NCBI RefSeq assembly: GCF_905171775.1
Contig: NC_053501.1
Span: 73,403,134 to 73,467,133 of the forward strand
Origin: Rana temporaria
Taxonomy: Eukaryota; Chordata; Amphibia; Anura; Ranidae
Length of the DNA: 64,000 bases
Reading direction: 5' to 3'
Numbering within the stretch: position 1 is the first letter of the stretch; each line of letters starts with the position of its first letter. Made by a program: the position numbers and the translations under genes. Of the stretch, positions 45,200 to 54,799 are shown piece after piece. The notes under the pieces were generated by a model. The model worked only from the letters and a program-made list of their open reading frames with translations, was not told the origin of the DNA and searched no databases.

Positions 45200-45400
45200 C
45201 CCTAATGATCCAAAATTGATATGGTTCAGAAACCTTTATACAAAATTAAGGTGAATAAAGCACCTGGACAACATGGCATACACCCACATGTCCCCAAAGA
45301 TTATGGCTCTGTTATTTCTAAACCATTTTAGAGACTATTTAGTACCGTTGGATTGGCATAAGGCCAATGTGGTGCCTATATTTAAAACAATGCACTAGCT
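45200..45400 (+). pseudogene. CR1-like LINE fragment (early RT)
   Basis: The sequence 'aagcacctggacaacatggc' to 'ccaatgtggtgcctatattt' aligns by eye with 48184-48335 of the near-full-length LINE, covering the 'KAPGPDGIHP' to 'RRANVVPIFK' blocks. It is clearly older and carries small deletions. Confidence 0.85.
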
Positions 45401-45959
45401 TAAAGGAACCTATTTAGAAAAAAAACAAAAAACAAACATTTACAACCCCTATAAAGGTTAGACTCAGGAGGATATTTTTTTACCTGCATACATTTGTGTC
45501 TGTTCTTTTTCTGCCCCCTGGTCACCAGTGTGGAAAAGCCCTAAGGGTAGACCTCATGTTTTTCATTTGTATTTAATGTTTTTATCCAGTAGGGTTTCCA
45601 TGACAGGTGCACTGCCATCTCATGTGAAAAGGGAAAATTTATTATCATACTTACTGTAATTTTCCTTTCCTGATGGACTCCATGGCAGCCTACGTGTGGG
45701 TTAATCCCGCCTCCTCTCCAATGTTATAGGACCCCATACCCATAAAGTTAACTCACCGCCCAGTACTGGTGTTCCGTAACTATCCCGACTCCATAATTTC
45801 AGGGTGGGAACTCCGTCTGCCATGGAGTCCATCAGGAAAGGAAAATTACGGTAAGTATGATAATAAATTTTCCCTTTTCCTGACTGACTCCATGGCAGCC
45901 TACGTGTGGGAAATAACTAGCCAGACCACACGGGTGGGTATGCTGAACAAAAAGAAATT

Positions 45960-46845
45960 TTAATTTGTCCCGTCAACTGACAAAACTGATAAACCGAAAT
46001 TCACAGAGGAAAGAGATGCAGGCTCAACACAATAATGGGACATAAAGGTATTTATGGAAGACCAAGAGGCCGCTCTGCAGATGACATCTGGAGCCACGTG
46101 ACGAGCTGCCGCCCAGGAGGCTGCCATCCCTCTGGTAGAGTGAGCTGTCACCGCCTGCGGAGGAGCCAAGCCCTTCGCCCTATAAGCCTGCTGTATTGTC
46201 TGAACGATCCAGGCCGCGATTGTTCTGGTAGAAGCCTTTTTCCCTCTGTTACTGCCTGAGTGCAGGATAAACAAATGATCAGAACGTCTAAAGGGGGACG
46301 TCATCTGGATGTACTCAGAAAGGATCTTGCCCATGTCTAGAGGGTGAGTCTCGTTGGAATCCGAAGACCTGAAAGTAGGGAGGACAACTTCTTGATTCTC
46401 ATGAAAGACAGAAGAAACCTTCGGATTTGAACCCAGCATGGGTATCAAAACCACTCGATCCGGGAAGAACGTAAGGAACGGCTCTTTGTGACCAAGAAAC
46501 CCGATCTCCGATACTCTTTTGGCCGAGGTGATGGCGACCAAAAATGCCACTTTGGCTGAAAAGTCCTTTATAGAGGACGGGGAAGGCCCCGACATACTGA
46601 GTCCACTCAAAAAATCAAGGACTAGTGGGAGATCCCACTTGGGGAATCTTGGCTTCCTTTGAGGTCTCAATCTTGATGCTCCTCGAAAGAACTGTTTGAC
46701 TAGTGGGTGAGCTGCCCACGAGATCCCAGAAAAAGCTGACAGTGCTGAGATCTGAACTCTCAACGAGCTTACGGATAGGGGAAGATCTAACCCCGTTTGG
46801 AGGAAACTCAGGACGTCTTGGATTTCCGGATTCCTGAAGGACCAG
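45960..46845 (-). CDS. DIRS tyrosine recombinase
   Basis: About 295 codons. Visible catalytic landmarks are the first arginine in 'ITSAKRVSEIG', the H-x-x-R box in 'TAHSTRGMAASWA', a tryptophan in 'RAASWSS', and the tyrosine nucleophile in 'MSHYCVE'. DIRS elements use this enzyme, instead of an integrase, to recombine circular cDNA into the genome. The frame is open from the LINE junction to its stop at 45960, so the coding part after the insertion is intact. The true N-terminus lies on the far side of the LINE. Upstream residues shown before 'RNPEIQDV' derive from the LINE edge. Confidence 0.9.
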
Positions 46846-49800
46846 AGAAAAAAAATGTAACAATACATTTAAGTGTTTGTTCACCAATGCCAGAAGTCTG
46901 CCAAGCAAAACAGGTGAGCTGGAAGCTCTGGTGCATGAGGAGAGCTATGATGTAATCGGTATTGCTGAAACTTGGCTTCAATCCTCACATGACTGGGCTA
47001 TTAATATTCCTGGCTATGCTCTCTTTCGGAAAGACAGGGTAAAAAGGAAAGGTGGAGGGGTCTGTCTCTATGTGAGAAGTGACCTCAAAGCAAGCGTTAA
47101 AGAGAACCTGGTTGATGGAGAGTGTGATGAGGCTGAAGCATTATGGGTGGAACTGCATACAGATGTGCGTAGTTCAAAATTAATCATTGGAGTTTGTTAT
47201 AAACCACCCAATGTTAATGAGGAGGTGGAGACTCAGCTCCTTGCACAGATGGAAAGGGCTGCAAGGTCTGGGACGGTGATAATAATGGGGGATTTTAACT
47301 ACCCAGAAATTGACTGGATTAATGGCACTTCTGGGACAGTTAAAGGACAAAAATTTAAAAACCTATTGCAGGACAATTTTATGGTGCAGTTTATTGAGGC
47401 CCCAACTAGGAATGATGCCCTGTTGGACCTGATAATCTCAAACCACGCAGAGCTTATTACTAATGTTCAGATAAAGGAACACCTGGGTAGCAGTGATCAT
47501 AACATGATTTCATTTAATATTAACTATAAGCAAGAAATACATACAGGAAATATTAAAACACTAAATTTTAAGAGAGCAAATTTTCCAAGGATGAGGGCTG
47601 CTCTCCAGGACTTGGACTGGGAGGGACTATTGGCACAGCTGAACACAGAACAGAAATGGGAATTCTTCAAAAAGACTGTGTGGAACCTCACTGCAAAGTA
47701 TGTTCCCATGGGCAATAAGTTTAAAAGGCTAAAAATAAAACCTATGTGGCTCACGGTCAAAGTTAAAAAAGCTATAAACAAAAAGAAAGCAGCTTTTAAA
47801 AAATATAAAAATGAAGGAACACTAGTGTTGTTTAAATGTTACAAAGAATATAACAGGATATGCAAAAAGGAAATCAAGGAAGCAAAAATTCAAAACGAAC
47901 GACAGATTGCAAAAGATAGTAGGACAAACCCCAAAAAATTCTTTAAATATATTAATAGTAAAAAGGTGAAGTCTGAGCATGTAGGCCCCTTACAAAATAA
48001 TCTAGAGTGGGTGACTGGGGACAAAGAGAAGGCAAATTTATTAAATGTTTTCTTCAGCTCTGTGTATACAATGGAGCATGGGGGAGCTCATGTCCAAAAT
48101 GGGGGTGGGAGTGACACAGCCCCAAATCCACAATGGCTCAAAAGTGATATGGTCCAGAAATATTTAGACAGAATAAAGGTGGATAAAGCACCTGGACCTG
48201 ATGGCATCCATCCACGGATCCTAGGTGAGTTGAGCTCTGTCATTTCAAAGCCACTGTATCTAATATTTAGGGACTCATTAAAGACAGGAATAGTACCACT
48301 GGATTGGCGCAGGGCCAATGTGGTGCCCATATTTAAAAAGGGAACAAAGTCTTTACCAAGTAACTATAGACCTGTTAGTCTAACTTCTATAGTTGGGAAG
48401 ATACTGGAACGTTTAATAAAAGACCACATGGATGAGTTCTTGCAGGAAAAAAACTATTTAAGCAGCAGACAACATGGATTCATGAAAGACAGAAGTTGTC
48501 AGACAAACCTGATTTCCTTTTATGAAGAGGTAAGTAAAACCCTGGACAGAGGAGTGGCTGTGGACGTGATATATTTGGATTTTGCAAAAGCGTTCGATAC
48601 AGTTCCGCACACACGGCTCATGTGTAAGGTAAGGTCTACAGGATTGGATATATCAGTTTGTAAATGGATAGAAAATTGGCTGAAAGACAGAATTCAGAGA
48701 GTCGTGGTTAATGATTCTTACTCTGAATGGTCCAATGTTATCAGTGGTGTACCCCAAGGTTCAGTGCTGGGACCCTTACTTTTCAATATATTTATAAATG
48801 ATATTGGGTCTGAGATCAAAAGTAACATTTCTGTCTTTGCAGATGACACCAAGCTATGCAGTGGAATAACGTCCTTGCAGGATGTCTCCAATTTACAAGC
48901 CGACCTCAATGCTCTGTCTAATTGGGCGACTAAGCGGCAGATGAGGTTTAATGTAGATAAATGTAAAGTTATGCACTTGGGGGCTAAGAATATGCATGCA
49001 TCATACATACTAGGGGGAGTACAACTGGGGGGATCTGTAGTGGAGAAGGATCTGGGGGTTTTAGTTGATCATAAGCTCAATAATGGCATGCAATGCCAAG
49101 CTGCGGTTTCCAAAGCAAGCAAAGTCCTTTCTTGTATTAAGAGAGGTATGGACTCCAGAGACAGAGATATAATTTTGCCCCTGTACAAATCATTAGTAAG
49201 ACCTCATCTGGAATATGCAGTTCAGTTTTGGGCACCAGTTCTCAAAAAGGACATCGGAGAACTGGAGAAAGTGCAGAGAAGGGCAACCAAACTGATAAGA
49301 GGCATGGAGGAGCTCAGCTATGAGGAAAGATTAGAGGAACTGAATTTATTCACTCTTGAGAAGAGGAGAATAAGGGGGGATATGATCAACATGTACAAAT
49401 ATATAAGAGGTCCATACAGTGAACTTGGTGTTGAGTTATTCACTTTACGGTCAACACTGAGGACAAGGGGGCACTCTTTACGTCTAGAGGAAAAGAGATT
49501 TCACCTCCAAATACGGAAAGGTTTCTTCACAGTAAGAGCTGTGAAAATGTGGAACAGACTCCCTCCAGAGGTGGTTCTGGCCAGCTCAGTAGATTGCTTT
49601 AAGAAAGGCCTGGATTCTTTCCTAAATGTACAGAATATAACTTGAGTATTAAGATTTGTAGGTAAAGTTGATCCAGGGTAAATCCGATTGCCTCTCGGGG
49701 GATCAGGAAGGAATTTTTTCCCCTGCTGTAGCAAATTGGATCATGCTCTGCTGGGGTTTTTTGCCTTCCTCTGGATCAACTGTGGGAATGGAGTTGGGTG

Positions 49801-49900
49801 TATAGGATTTTACTGTGTTTTTTATTTTTGTTTTTTTATTTTTTGTGGTTGAACTGGATGGACTTGTGTCTTTTTTCAACCTGACTAACTATGTAACTAT
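46846..49900 (+). mobile_element. CR1-like LINE, nearly full length
   Basis: Begins just before the endonuclease coding region, with an in-frame 'KCNNTFKCLFTNARS' at 46853 and no obvious 5' untranslated region. It ends with the 'ggttgaactggatggacttg' hairpin and a '(ctatgtaa)n' tail. Inserted in the DIRS element, opposite in strand. Flanks show no more than a 2-3 bp duplication, as is usual for CR1. Confidence 0.92.
46856..49645 (+). CDS. CR1-type ORF2: endonuclease and reverse transcriptase
   Basis: About 929 codons without a stop. Residues 1-230 are an AP-type endonuclease ('IGIAETWLQ', 'GGGVCLYVRS', 'IIMGDFNYPEIDW', 'LGSSDHNMISF'). A basic linker follows. The RT runs from about 430 ('KAPGPDGIHP', 'NYRPVSLTSI', 'LDFAKAFDTVPH', 'GVPQGSVLGPLLF') to the active site FADDTKLC near 655. 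The C-terminal domain contains 'LVRPHLEYAVQFWAPV'. The protein nicks target DNA and copies its RNA there. No ATG opens the frame at this end (nearest open start is non-ATG), so the copy may lack its first codons. Otherwise the catalytic residues look intact. Confidence 0.92.
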   Translation, partial: CNNTFKCLFTNARSLPSKTGELEALVHEESYDVIGIAETWLQSSHDWAINIPGYALFRKDRVKRKGGGVCLYVRSDLKASVKENLVDGECDEAEALWVELHTDVRSSKLIIGVCYKPPNVNEEVETQLLAQMERAARSGTVIIMGDFNYPEIDWINGTSGTVKGQKFKNLLQDNFMVQFIEAPTRNDALLDLIISNHAELITNVQIKEHLGSSDHNMISFNINYKQEIHTGNIKTLNFKRANFPRMRAALQDLDWEGLLAQLNTEQKWEFFKKTVWNLTAKYVPMGNKFKRLKIKPMWLTVKVKKAINKKKAAFKKYKNEGTLVLFKCYKEYNRICKKEIKEAKIQNERQIAKDSRTNPKKFFKYINSKKVKSEHVGPLQNNLEWVTGDKEKANLLNVFFSSVYTMEHGGAHVQNGGGSDTAPNPQWLKSDMVQKYLDRIKVDKAPGPDGIHPRILGELSSVISKPLYLIFRDSLKTGIVPLDWRRANVVPIFKKGTKSLPSNYRPVSLTSIVGKILERLIKDHMDEFLQEKNYLSSRQHGFMKDRSCQTNLISFYEEVSKTLDRGVAVDVIYLDFAKAFDTVPHTRLMCKVRSTGLDISVCKWIENWLKDRIQRVVVNDSYSEWSNVISGVPQGSVLGPLLFNIFINDIGSEIKSNISVFADDTKLCSGITSLQDVSNLQADLNALSNWATKRQMRFNVDKCKVMHLGAKNMHASYILGGVQLGGSVVEKDLGVLVDHKLNNGMQCQAAVSKASKVLSCIKRGMDSRDRDIILPLYKSLVRPHLEYAVQFWAPVLKKDIGELEKVQRRATKLIRGMEELSYEERLEELNLFTLEKRRIRGDMINMYKYIRGPYSELGVELFTLRSTLRTRGHSLRLEEKRFHLQIRKGFFTVRAVKMWNRLPPEVVLASSVDCFKKGLDSFLNVQNIT

Positions 49901-50025
49901 GACCTGCCTGAGGCCGAAGAGAATTCCACAAATTTAGCCCAAATCCTTCCGTAAACTCTGTTCGTGCTTGCCCTTTCTCGAGCTCATCAGTGTGGAGATC
50001 ACCCCAGAGGCGCAACCAAGGGATT

Positions 50026-50895
50026 CTAGCCTCTCCCTTTCAAGAACCAGACCGTTAGTTTCATCAGAGCTGGACAGGGGTGTAGGAGTGACCCCTGGGA
50101 GAGAAGGTCTGATCTGACCGGTAGAGGTACTGGGTCCCGATAACTCAGTTGGACCAGGAGAGGGAACCATGGCCTGTTTGGCCAGTAGGGAGCCACTAGC
50201 GTCACTTCGACCTCTTCTGCTTGAAGTCTCTGTAGGAATTTCAGGATTACTGGGATCGGGGGAAAGGCATATGCCCTCTGGAACCTCCACCGATCCGTCA
50301 AGGCATCCATCCCAACTGCCTGACTGCAATGACCTCTCGTATAAAACTTCTCCATCTTGGCGTTGTGCGGGGAAGCAAAAAGATCCACTTGGGGATTGGT
50401 TCCCAGAGACAAGATCCATTGAAATGCTTGATCGTGGAGAGACCACACGTTGATATCCACCTGAGTGCGTGAAAGAAAGTCCGCCTGGGAGTTCTGTACT
50501 CCGGGAATAAAGACTGCTGTCAGGTTGACCAGATTTTTCTGGGCCCACTTCATAATGGGTTCGACCTCCTGTAGAAGAGACAAACTCCGTGTCCCCCCTT
50601 GTCTCTTGACATAGGACACCGCCGTGGTGTTGTCCATCCTCAACAGTACCGATTCTCCTTTCAGGAGTTGGGAGAAGGACTGGAGGGCACACCAGGCCGC
50701 CCGAAGCTCCAGGATGTTCGAGCCCGGATTGCGGAGGCGAGCATCCCACCTGCCTTGCGCTATGCTTGTACCACACAGGGCCCCCCAGCCGGAGCCACTG
50801 GCATCGGTCGTCACTGTGACCCAGGAGACTGGAGCGATGGAATGGCAATTTAGGAGATTTTTGGGCTGAAGCCACCAAAAGAGGCTGCTCCTCAT
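50026..50895 (-). CDS. DIRS RNase H and adjoining conserved domain
   Basis: About 290 codons. RNase H residues are visible: D in 'VTTDASGSGWGAL', E in 'NILELRAAWCALQS', D in 'LLRMDNTTAVSYV', and D in 'NSQADFLSR'. A DIRS-conserved extension follows: 'DLFASPHNAKMEKF', 'YAFPPIPVILKFL' and 'VTLVAPYWPNRPWFP'. The RT (YxDD) that should precede it is missing: upstream sequence to the right ITR is only about 0.9 kb and non-homologous. It would have read on into the recombinase region before the LINE arrived. A second long overlapping frame (51121-49934) is a shadow. Confidence 0.88.
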   Translation of the reverse strand: MRSSLFWWLQPKNLLNCHSIAPVSWVTVTTDASGSGWGALCGTSIAQGRWDARLRNPGSNILELRAAWCALQSFSQLLKGESVLLRMDNTTAVSYVKRQGGTRSLSLLQEVEPIMKWAQKNLVNLTAVFIPGVQNSQADFLSRTQVDINVWSLHDQAFQWILSLGTNPQVDLFASPHNAKMEKFYTRGHCSQAVGMDALTDRWRFQRAYAFPPIPVILKFLQRLQAEEVEVTLVAPYWPNRPWFPLLVQLSYRDPVPLPVRSDLLSQGSLLHPCPALMKLTVWFLKGRG

Positions 50896-52137
50896 AGATG
50901 CTGAAATGCGAACCCGCTGATTCTTGCGTAACGCTGTGACACTTTAGATCCAAAAAAGGGGAAATCCTATGGTGCCGGATAAAACAAACAAATAAATAAA
51001 CTGCCCCTTTAAACAGTATTTCAATATAGTAGCACATAAAGATATAGTAATCTAATTTGCAGTTTGTTTGTTTTTTTTTGTTTTTTTTTGGAAAAAACAG
51101 AAAGGTAGTTATCAAATACACATTTTTTTTTTTTTTTTAAATAAAAACCTAATTACATGATCATTTAATAATAATCCCCAATGCTTAATGGATAAAAGGG
51201 ACCTGCCTATAGCCTAGGCAGATCCTGACACACTGACCTGCTAGCCAAAGCACTATCACAGAATCAGCTGCTCGCCTGTCAGTAGAACCCCAATGTAAAC
51301 AGGCGAGCAGCTGATTTAAATCACCCGCCGGTGACGTCAGACGTCGTCCACGTACGCGCCTGCGCAGTGGAGAATGACCCGACGGCGCCTGCGCGGCCGC
51401 CGCGGGTCCTGTCTGACTGCGCATGCGCGAACCAAGCCTCGTTCTGCGAGGGGCTCTGGCGCTCGCGACCAGGAAGTGAAACGGCGAGCTGGAACGCAGA
51501 AGCGCTCCAGCCGCCATACAGGCAAAACGATACACACATACAAGTACACAGATACACATAAGTGACTGCCATGGAAATGAAAGAAAAGACCTTGCCAGCC
51601 GAGATCCGGATCTTCAGCACACGCAGCAACAACCGCAGAATAGAGGGGAAGTTGCTGCAAAGCTCTCCACCCGCCCATGGCTGGGATCCGAGCTGCACCG
51701 CTCATAGTGTGCTATCCATCCAAGTTTGCTGAAAAATTTGTTTCCTAGATCCATGGAGGAGGAAAAAAAAAGGAACACCAGTACTGGGCGGTGAGTTAAC
51801 TTTATGGGTATGGGGTCCTATAACATTGGAGAGGAGGCGGGATTAACCCACACGTAGGCTGCCATGGAGTCAGTCAGGAAATAGTATTTCACCTAAAGGG
51901 ATCTCAAAAACCAAAGTTAATAATATTGTCTAATTGTAAGGGAAAAAATGCTAGCTTTTCTCTCTTTGATAAAAACCTAGAAGCATTTTTATCACATGAT
52001 GAGATATAATTATAATAATATCAGTGCAGTTACATGCATTTAATATAGAATTTGGCTATTGAACCGCAAGATTCTAGGTGGGCTACTTTAGCATTAAAGA
52101 AAAAACACTATGAGCTATAAGTTCTTGTATTTGAGGC

Positions 52138-52175
52138 CCCTGAGGATGCGCAGGAGCATGAAATGCGTTGTAAGC
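52138..52175 (+). ncRNA. Hammerhead ribozyme-like motif 3
   Basis: CTGAGGA (52140-52146), stem II using ATGC/GCAT around 'gcagga', GAAA (52160-52163), two-pair stem III with 'gc' loop, then TT. Stem I is poor here. Followed by 'gtgacatcacgcagccacgc', which resembles sequence next to motif 5 near 59880, so the two share a parent family. Confidence 0.45.
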
Positions 52176-52751
52176 AACATAGAGCGTGACATCACGCAGC
52201 CACGCCAATCAGGTCTGTGGTGGGATTTGATGTAAGTGCTTACATGCGGCATTGGATGAAGTCATTTTCGGATATTTTAAAAGTACTGGCTATGCACTCT
52301 GTACCACAAGGTTTAAAATAAATACTACACTATATGCCTTTATTATCTCTTGGCTGTTGGTGTCTTATGAGTGCTTAGTGCATATACTGCCTCCCATGAC
52401 AAAAGAGAATTATAACACTGCCAAACCTATTGAGTGGATGGATCCAGGGATCACAGATTGAACTTGTTTTGCTGCTTCATTGTTTAGCAACACGCCCATG
52501 CAGTGAGCGCACAGTCTTACTTATCGCAGCGATTATGAAAAAGGTTCCTGCACTACTTTTTTTACAATTTTCAATTTTCATTGTGACTTGCATAGACTTC
52601 TGTTAAATGAATTTGCAAGTCGCAATGAAATCGATGAAGCAAATCGCACAGATCTATCTGAAGTAGCGCAGATTCAAAGCTGCACCAGGGCTTATGCACT
52701 ACATGAATTTAGCAATGATATTTGGTTATGTTGTCACATATATTTTGAAGA

Positions 52752-53289
52752 GAAAAAGGGAGTGGAAGGGTATGGGATTATTGCGGTGCCAGCAAATAGA
52801 AACCAAAACACAATAGATATATAAAATAAAAAAGATTTATTGGTTACAAGAAGATAAAAATCGGTTCAAACAATTTAGTTAAATCCATTAAATACGTACA
52901 AACTTTATTCATCATTTATAACATATATAGTTTGGCTGGAACTGAAACTATATATGTTATAAATGATGAATAAAGTATGTACTTGTACTTAATGGATTTA
53001 ACTAAATTGTTAAATAACTCTTGTTCCATTCCTTCAGAGCCACTCACTGAGACGGTCATGTCACAAATCCCCTGACGAAGCCAACGATTGGCGAAACTAG
53101 TTGGGTAGACCTGACCAATGGCCTGTATCTCTATGCCTTGCTCCCACATTTCTATTGCTCTGTTTACATGTTTGAAACAATTTTTATCTTCTTGTAACCA
53201 ATAAATATTTTTTATTTTATATATCTATTTTGTTTTGGTTTCTATTTGCTGGCACCGCAATAATCCCATAGCCTTCCACTCCCTTTTTC
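52752..53289. mobile_element. Double inverted-repeat module around a hammerhead-like motif
   Basis: Outer arms 52752-52871 and 53172-53289 are inverse copies of about 118 bp with few mismatches (for example 'gcggtgccagcaaatagaaa' and its complement). An inner inverted pair at about 52875-52942 and 52946-53012 covers 'catcatttataacatatata'. The hammerhead-like motif 4 lies between, at 53069-53105. Inverted terminal modules with hammerheads are a known habit of Penelope-like elements. No protein is encoded. Confidence 0.8.
53069..53105 (+). ncRNA. Hammerhead ribozyme-like motif 4
   Basis: CTGACGA (53072-53078), extra A, stem II GCCAA/TTGGC around 'cga' (five pairs), GAAA (53093-53096), stem III ACTAGT palindrome (two pairs if folded alone, six if dimerised), T17 at 53102. 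Stem I pairs CCC (53069-53071) with GGG (53103-53105). Every core position is intact. Confidence 0.65.
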
Positions 53290-53651
53290 ACTTCTAATTA
53301 AGGGATGAGGTGCTGTATCTTTATTAGGACCATCGACCACTAACTACCCATATATTTTGAAGACTGTGGGCAATTTATGATAGTAGATCACTATTGTTAT
53401 TCTTTCTTTACACTTATTAGCACTGCAATTTATAGTCATAACAATATTGTTTAATTGCAAGGGAAAAAATGCTAGACTTCTCTCTTTTTGATAATAACTG
53501 ACAAGCATTTTTTATCACATTTAATAATATTGCATGATAAGACAAAAATTATCATATCAGTGCAGTTACTGAAATCTGCATTTGGCTATTGAACCACAAG
53601 ATTCTAGTTACTTTAGCAGTAAAGAAAAAACATCATGTGCTATAACCTCAC

Positions 53652-53837
53652 CTTGGTCTGGTAAAGTTCTTGTATTTGAGTGTCAATCCACTCTTCTAGT
53701 TTAATCCTGCGCTGCAGTTCCTTGCGGTTATATTTCACTGTGAGTTTTCCCAGGTTCTTGGATGTCTTGTCTTCATCGTCTTGTTTTTCTACATTTAAGA
53801 AGGTGACCCGAGGAGCAGTGCTGTCACTGGTAGCCAT
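53652..53837 (-). CDS. ppp1r14d: ppp1r14d exon 1 (start codon and inhibitory phosphosite)
   Basis: I start at the ATG at 53837-53835, which has a strong context (A at -3, G at +4). The frame stays open further upstream but contains no ATG there. Sixty-two codons run to the donor 'ACCAAG|GTGAGG'. The conserved block 'GKLTVKYNRKELQRR' holds the threonine (residue 33) that aligns with the activating PKC site, Thr38 of CPI-17. Most relatives have VKYDR where this protein has VKYNR, a small departure. 'LEEWIDTQIQELYQ' follows as the next helix. The first 30 residues are variable, as is usual in the family. Confidence 0.88.
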
Positions 53838-54097
53838 TGTCACTCTCGGAGACACTGACCTGTGAGTTTGTTCAGTTTGATCCAATTTTCTCCTAAATGA
53901 AGTAGGTCTGCAGGTGTGCAGAGGATCCGATACATGCGGTCAGGAGACAGGGAAAGACTGTGACGAAGGTACAGCTACAAGGAAGCAAAGTCTCTGCCAG
54001 CTTCTTGTGTTTCACTGTTTCAGGCCAGATAGAGATCAAATGTTCACATATTATCTTATATCACTCTAAAGGGATAAGCTGCAAGATAACACCAACA

Positions 54098-54105
54098 CTT
54101 TTATA
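54098..54105 (-). promoter_or_regulatory. Candidate TATA box of ppp1r14d
   Basis: The minus strand reads TATAAAAG here, about 265 bp upstream of the exon 1 ATG. A start of transcription about 30 bp downstream (near 54070-54075) would give a 5' leader of about 235 nt with no intervening intron signal required. Supported only by motif and position. Confidence 0.4.
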
Positions 54106-54799
54106 GTTCATAGTTCATTAACATTACAAACATCCACACACTGCTAACGTCAAATTTGTCTGATGTATAAATAGTTATAAACCCTTACTGAGAAAAAAAC
54201 TCAGTCATAGTCTTTTTAATACTGTTTGTTGCCTGGTTATCTCTGTCCTCATTATTCTGAATAACAAACTCTGGACAATCATGCAGCTAGTGAAGTCAGT
54301 CTTGTGTCAAGTGTCTTGATCTCCATAACCAGCAGGGTAATGAAAGTATTAAAGCCTTTGGATCTACATAATAGTCAGACGATATGTGTTTTTAAATAGA
54401 GGGTTCAGCATTGGCAGGCTCTGTACTTTTTCATACAGGTTTTCTTAATATTTAATATTGTAGTGCAACAGAAAGACTTCAGGCTTTTTTCAGCAGGACT
54501 CATGTGGACAGGAAGCTACGACTTAAATTTCAAGTTATTTAATATTAATGTTGAACTCCAGGCACTTTGATATTTGTATACCTCTCCAAAGAGACCACTT
54601 ACCATTTGGCATCTGGGCTGAGGGCTCCTGAAAGGAGTACTAAGGTGGGGTGCTGTGATGTTTTCAGGAAGCTATGTACAGCACCCTGCCGGCCCCTTCC
54701 ACCAGCCATGATTTGGTGATTTTTCAGCTCCTCTTATCCACAGGTATATACAGCCTTGGCAGCTACTAAATAACAAGGTGTTCTTATAGCTATTCACTG
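54106..54799. other. Upstream flank of ppp1r14d, unassigned
   Basis: No element or gene identified between the candidate promoter and the Tx1 LINE. The sequence is moderately AT-rich and low in repeats compared with the rest of the window, which would suit a proximal regulatory region, but I cannot point to specific sites. Confidence 0.4.

Larger units (their letters stand above)
45638..51882 (-). mobile_element. DIRS-type retroelement, internally deleted, split by a LINE
   Basis: Inverted terminal repeats of about 108 bp at 45669-45776 and 51769-51880 share 'ccatggcagcctacgtgtgg' and 'cagtactggtgttcc'. An internal inverse copy of the end lies at 45812-45911, like the complementary region DIRS elements use for circular intermediates. 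Minus-strand frames encode RNase H and a tyrosine recombinase. Gag and reverse transcriptase are absent. A CR1 LINE occupies 46846-49900. The two DIRS pieces would join cleanly at 'accaga|gacctgcctg'. Confidence 0.88.
18607..53837 (-). other. ppp1r14d: PPP1R14D-like gene (coding span, four exons)
   Basis: Four minus-strand exons join in phase 0 into a 125-codon reading frame for a PPP1R14-family inhibitor of protein phosphatase 1. The family binds the PP1 catalytic subunit and blocks it when a conserved threonine is phosphorylated, mainly by PKC, acting in the cytoplasm. Introns are 21,635 bp (32017-53651), 7,967 bp minus exon edges (23976-31926) and 5,267 bp (18676-23942). All three have GT-AG ends and all are packed with mobile elements. 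Among family members the 'DLSxEEQK' stretch in exon 2 and 'ILxxCxRPT' in exon 3 match PPP1R14D better than A, B or C. The human protein has about 145 residues. The paralogue assignment is less certain than the family. Confidence 0.85.

Noticed and set aside
45812..45911. Separate small foldback element
   Set aside because: Its sequence is an inverse and direct copy of the DIRS terminus, so it is better explained as the DIRS internal complementary region.
49934..51121. 395-codon minus-strand frame overlapping the DIRS RNase H
   Set aside because: It is the other frame of the same coding region; the RNase H motifs lie in the 50895-50026 frame.
53640..53885. Start of exon 1 at 53885
   Set aside because: The codon there is TTG; the first ATG in frame, with a strong context, is at 53837.
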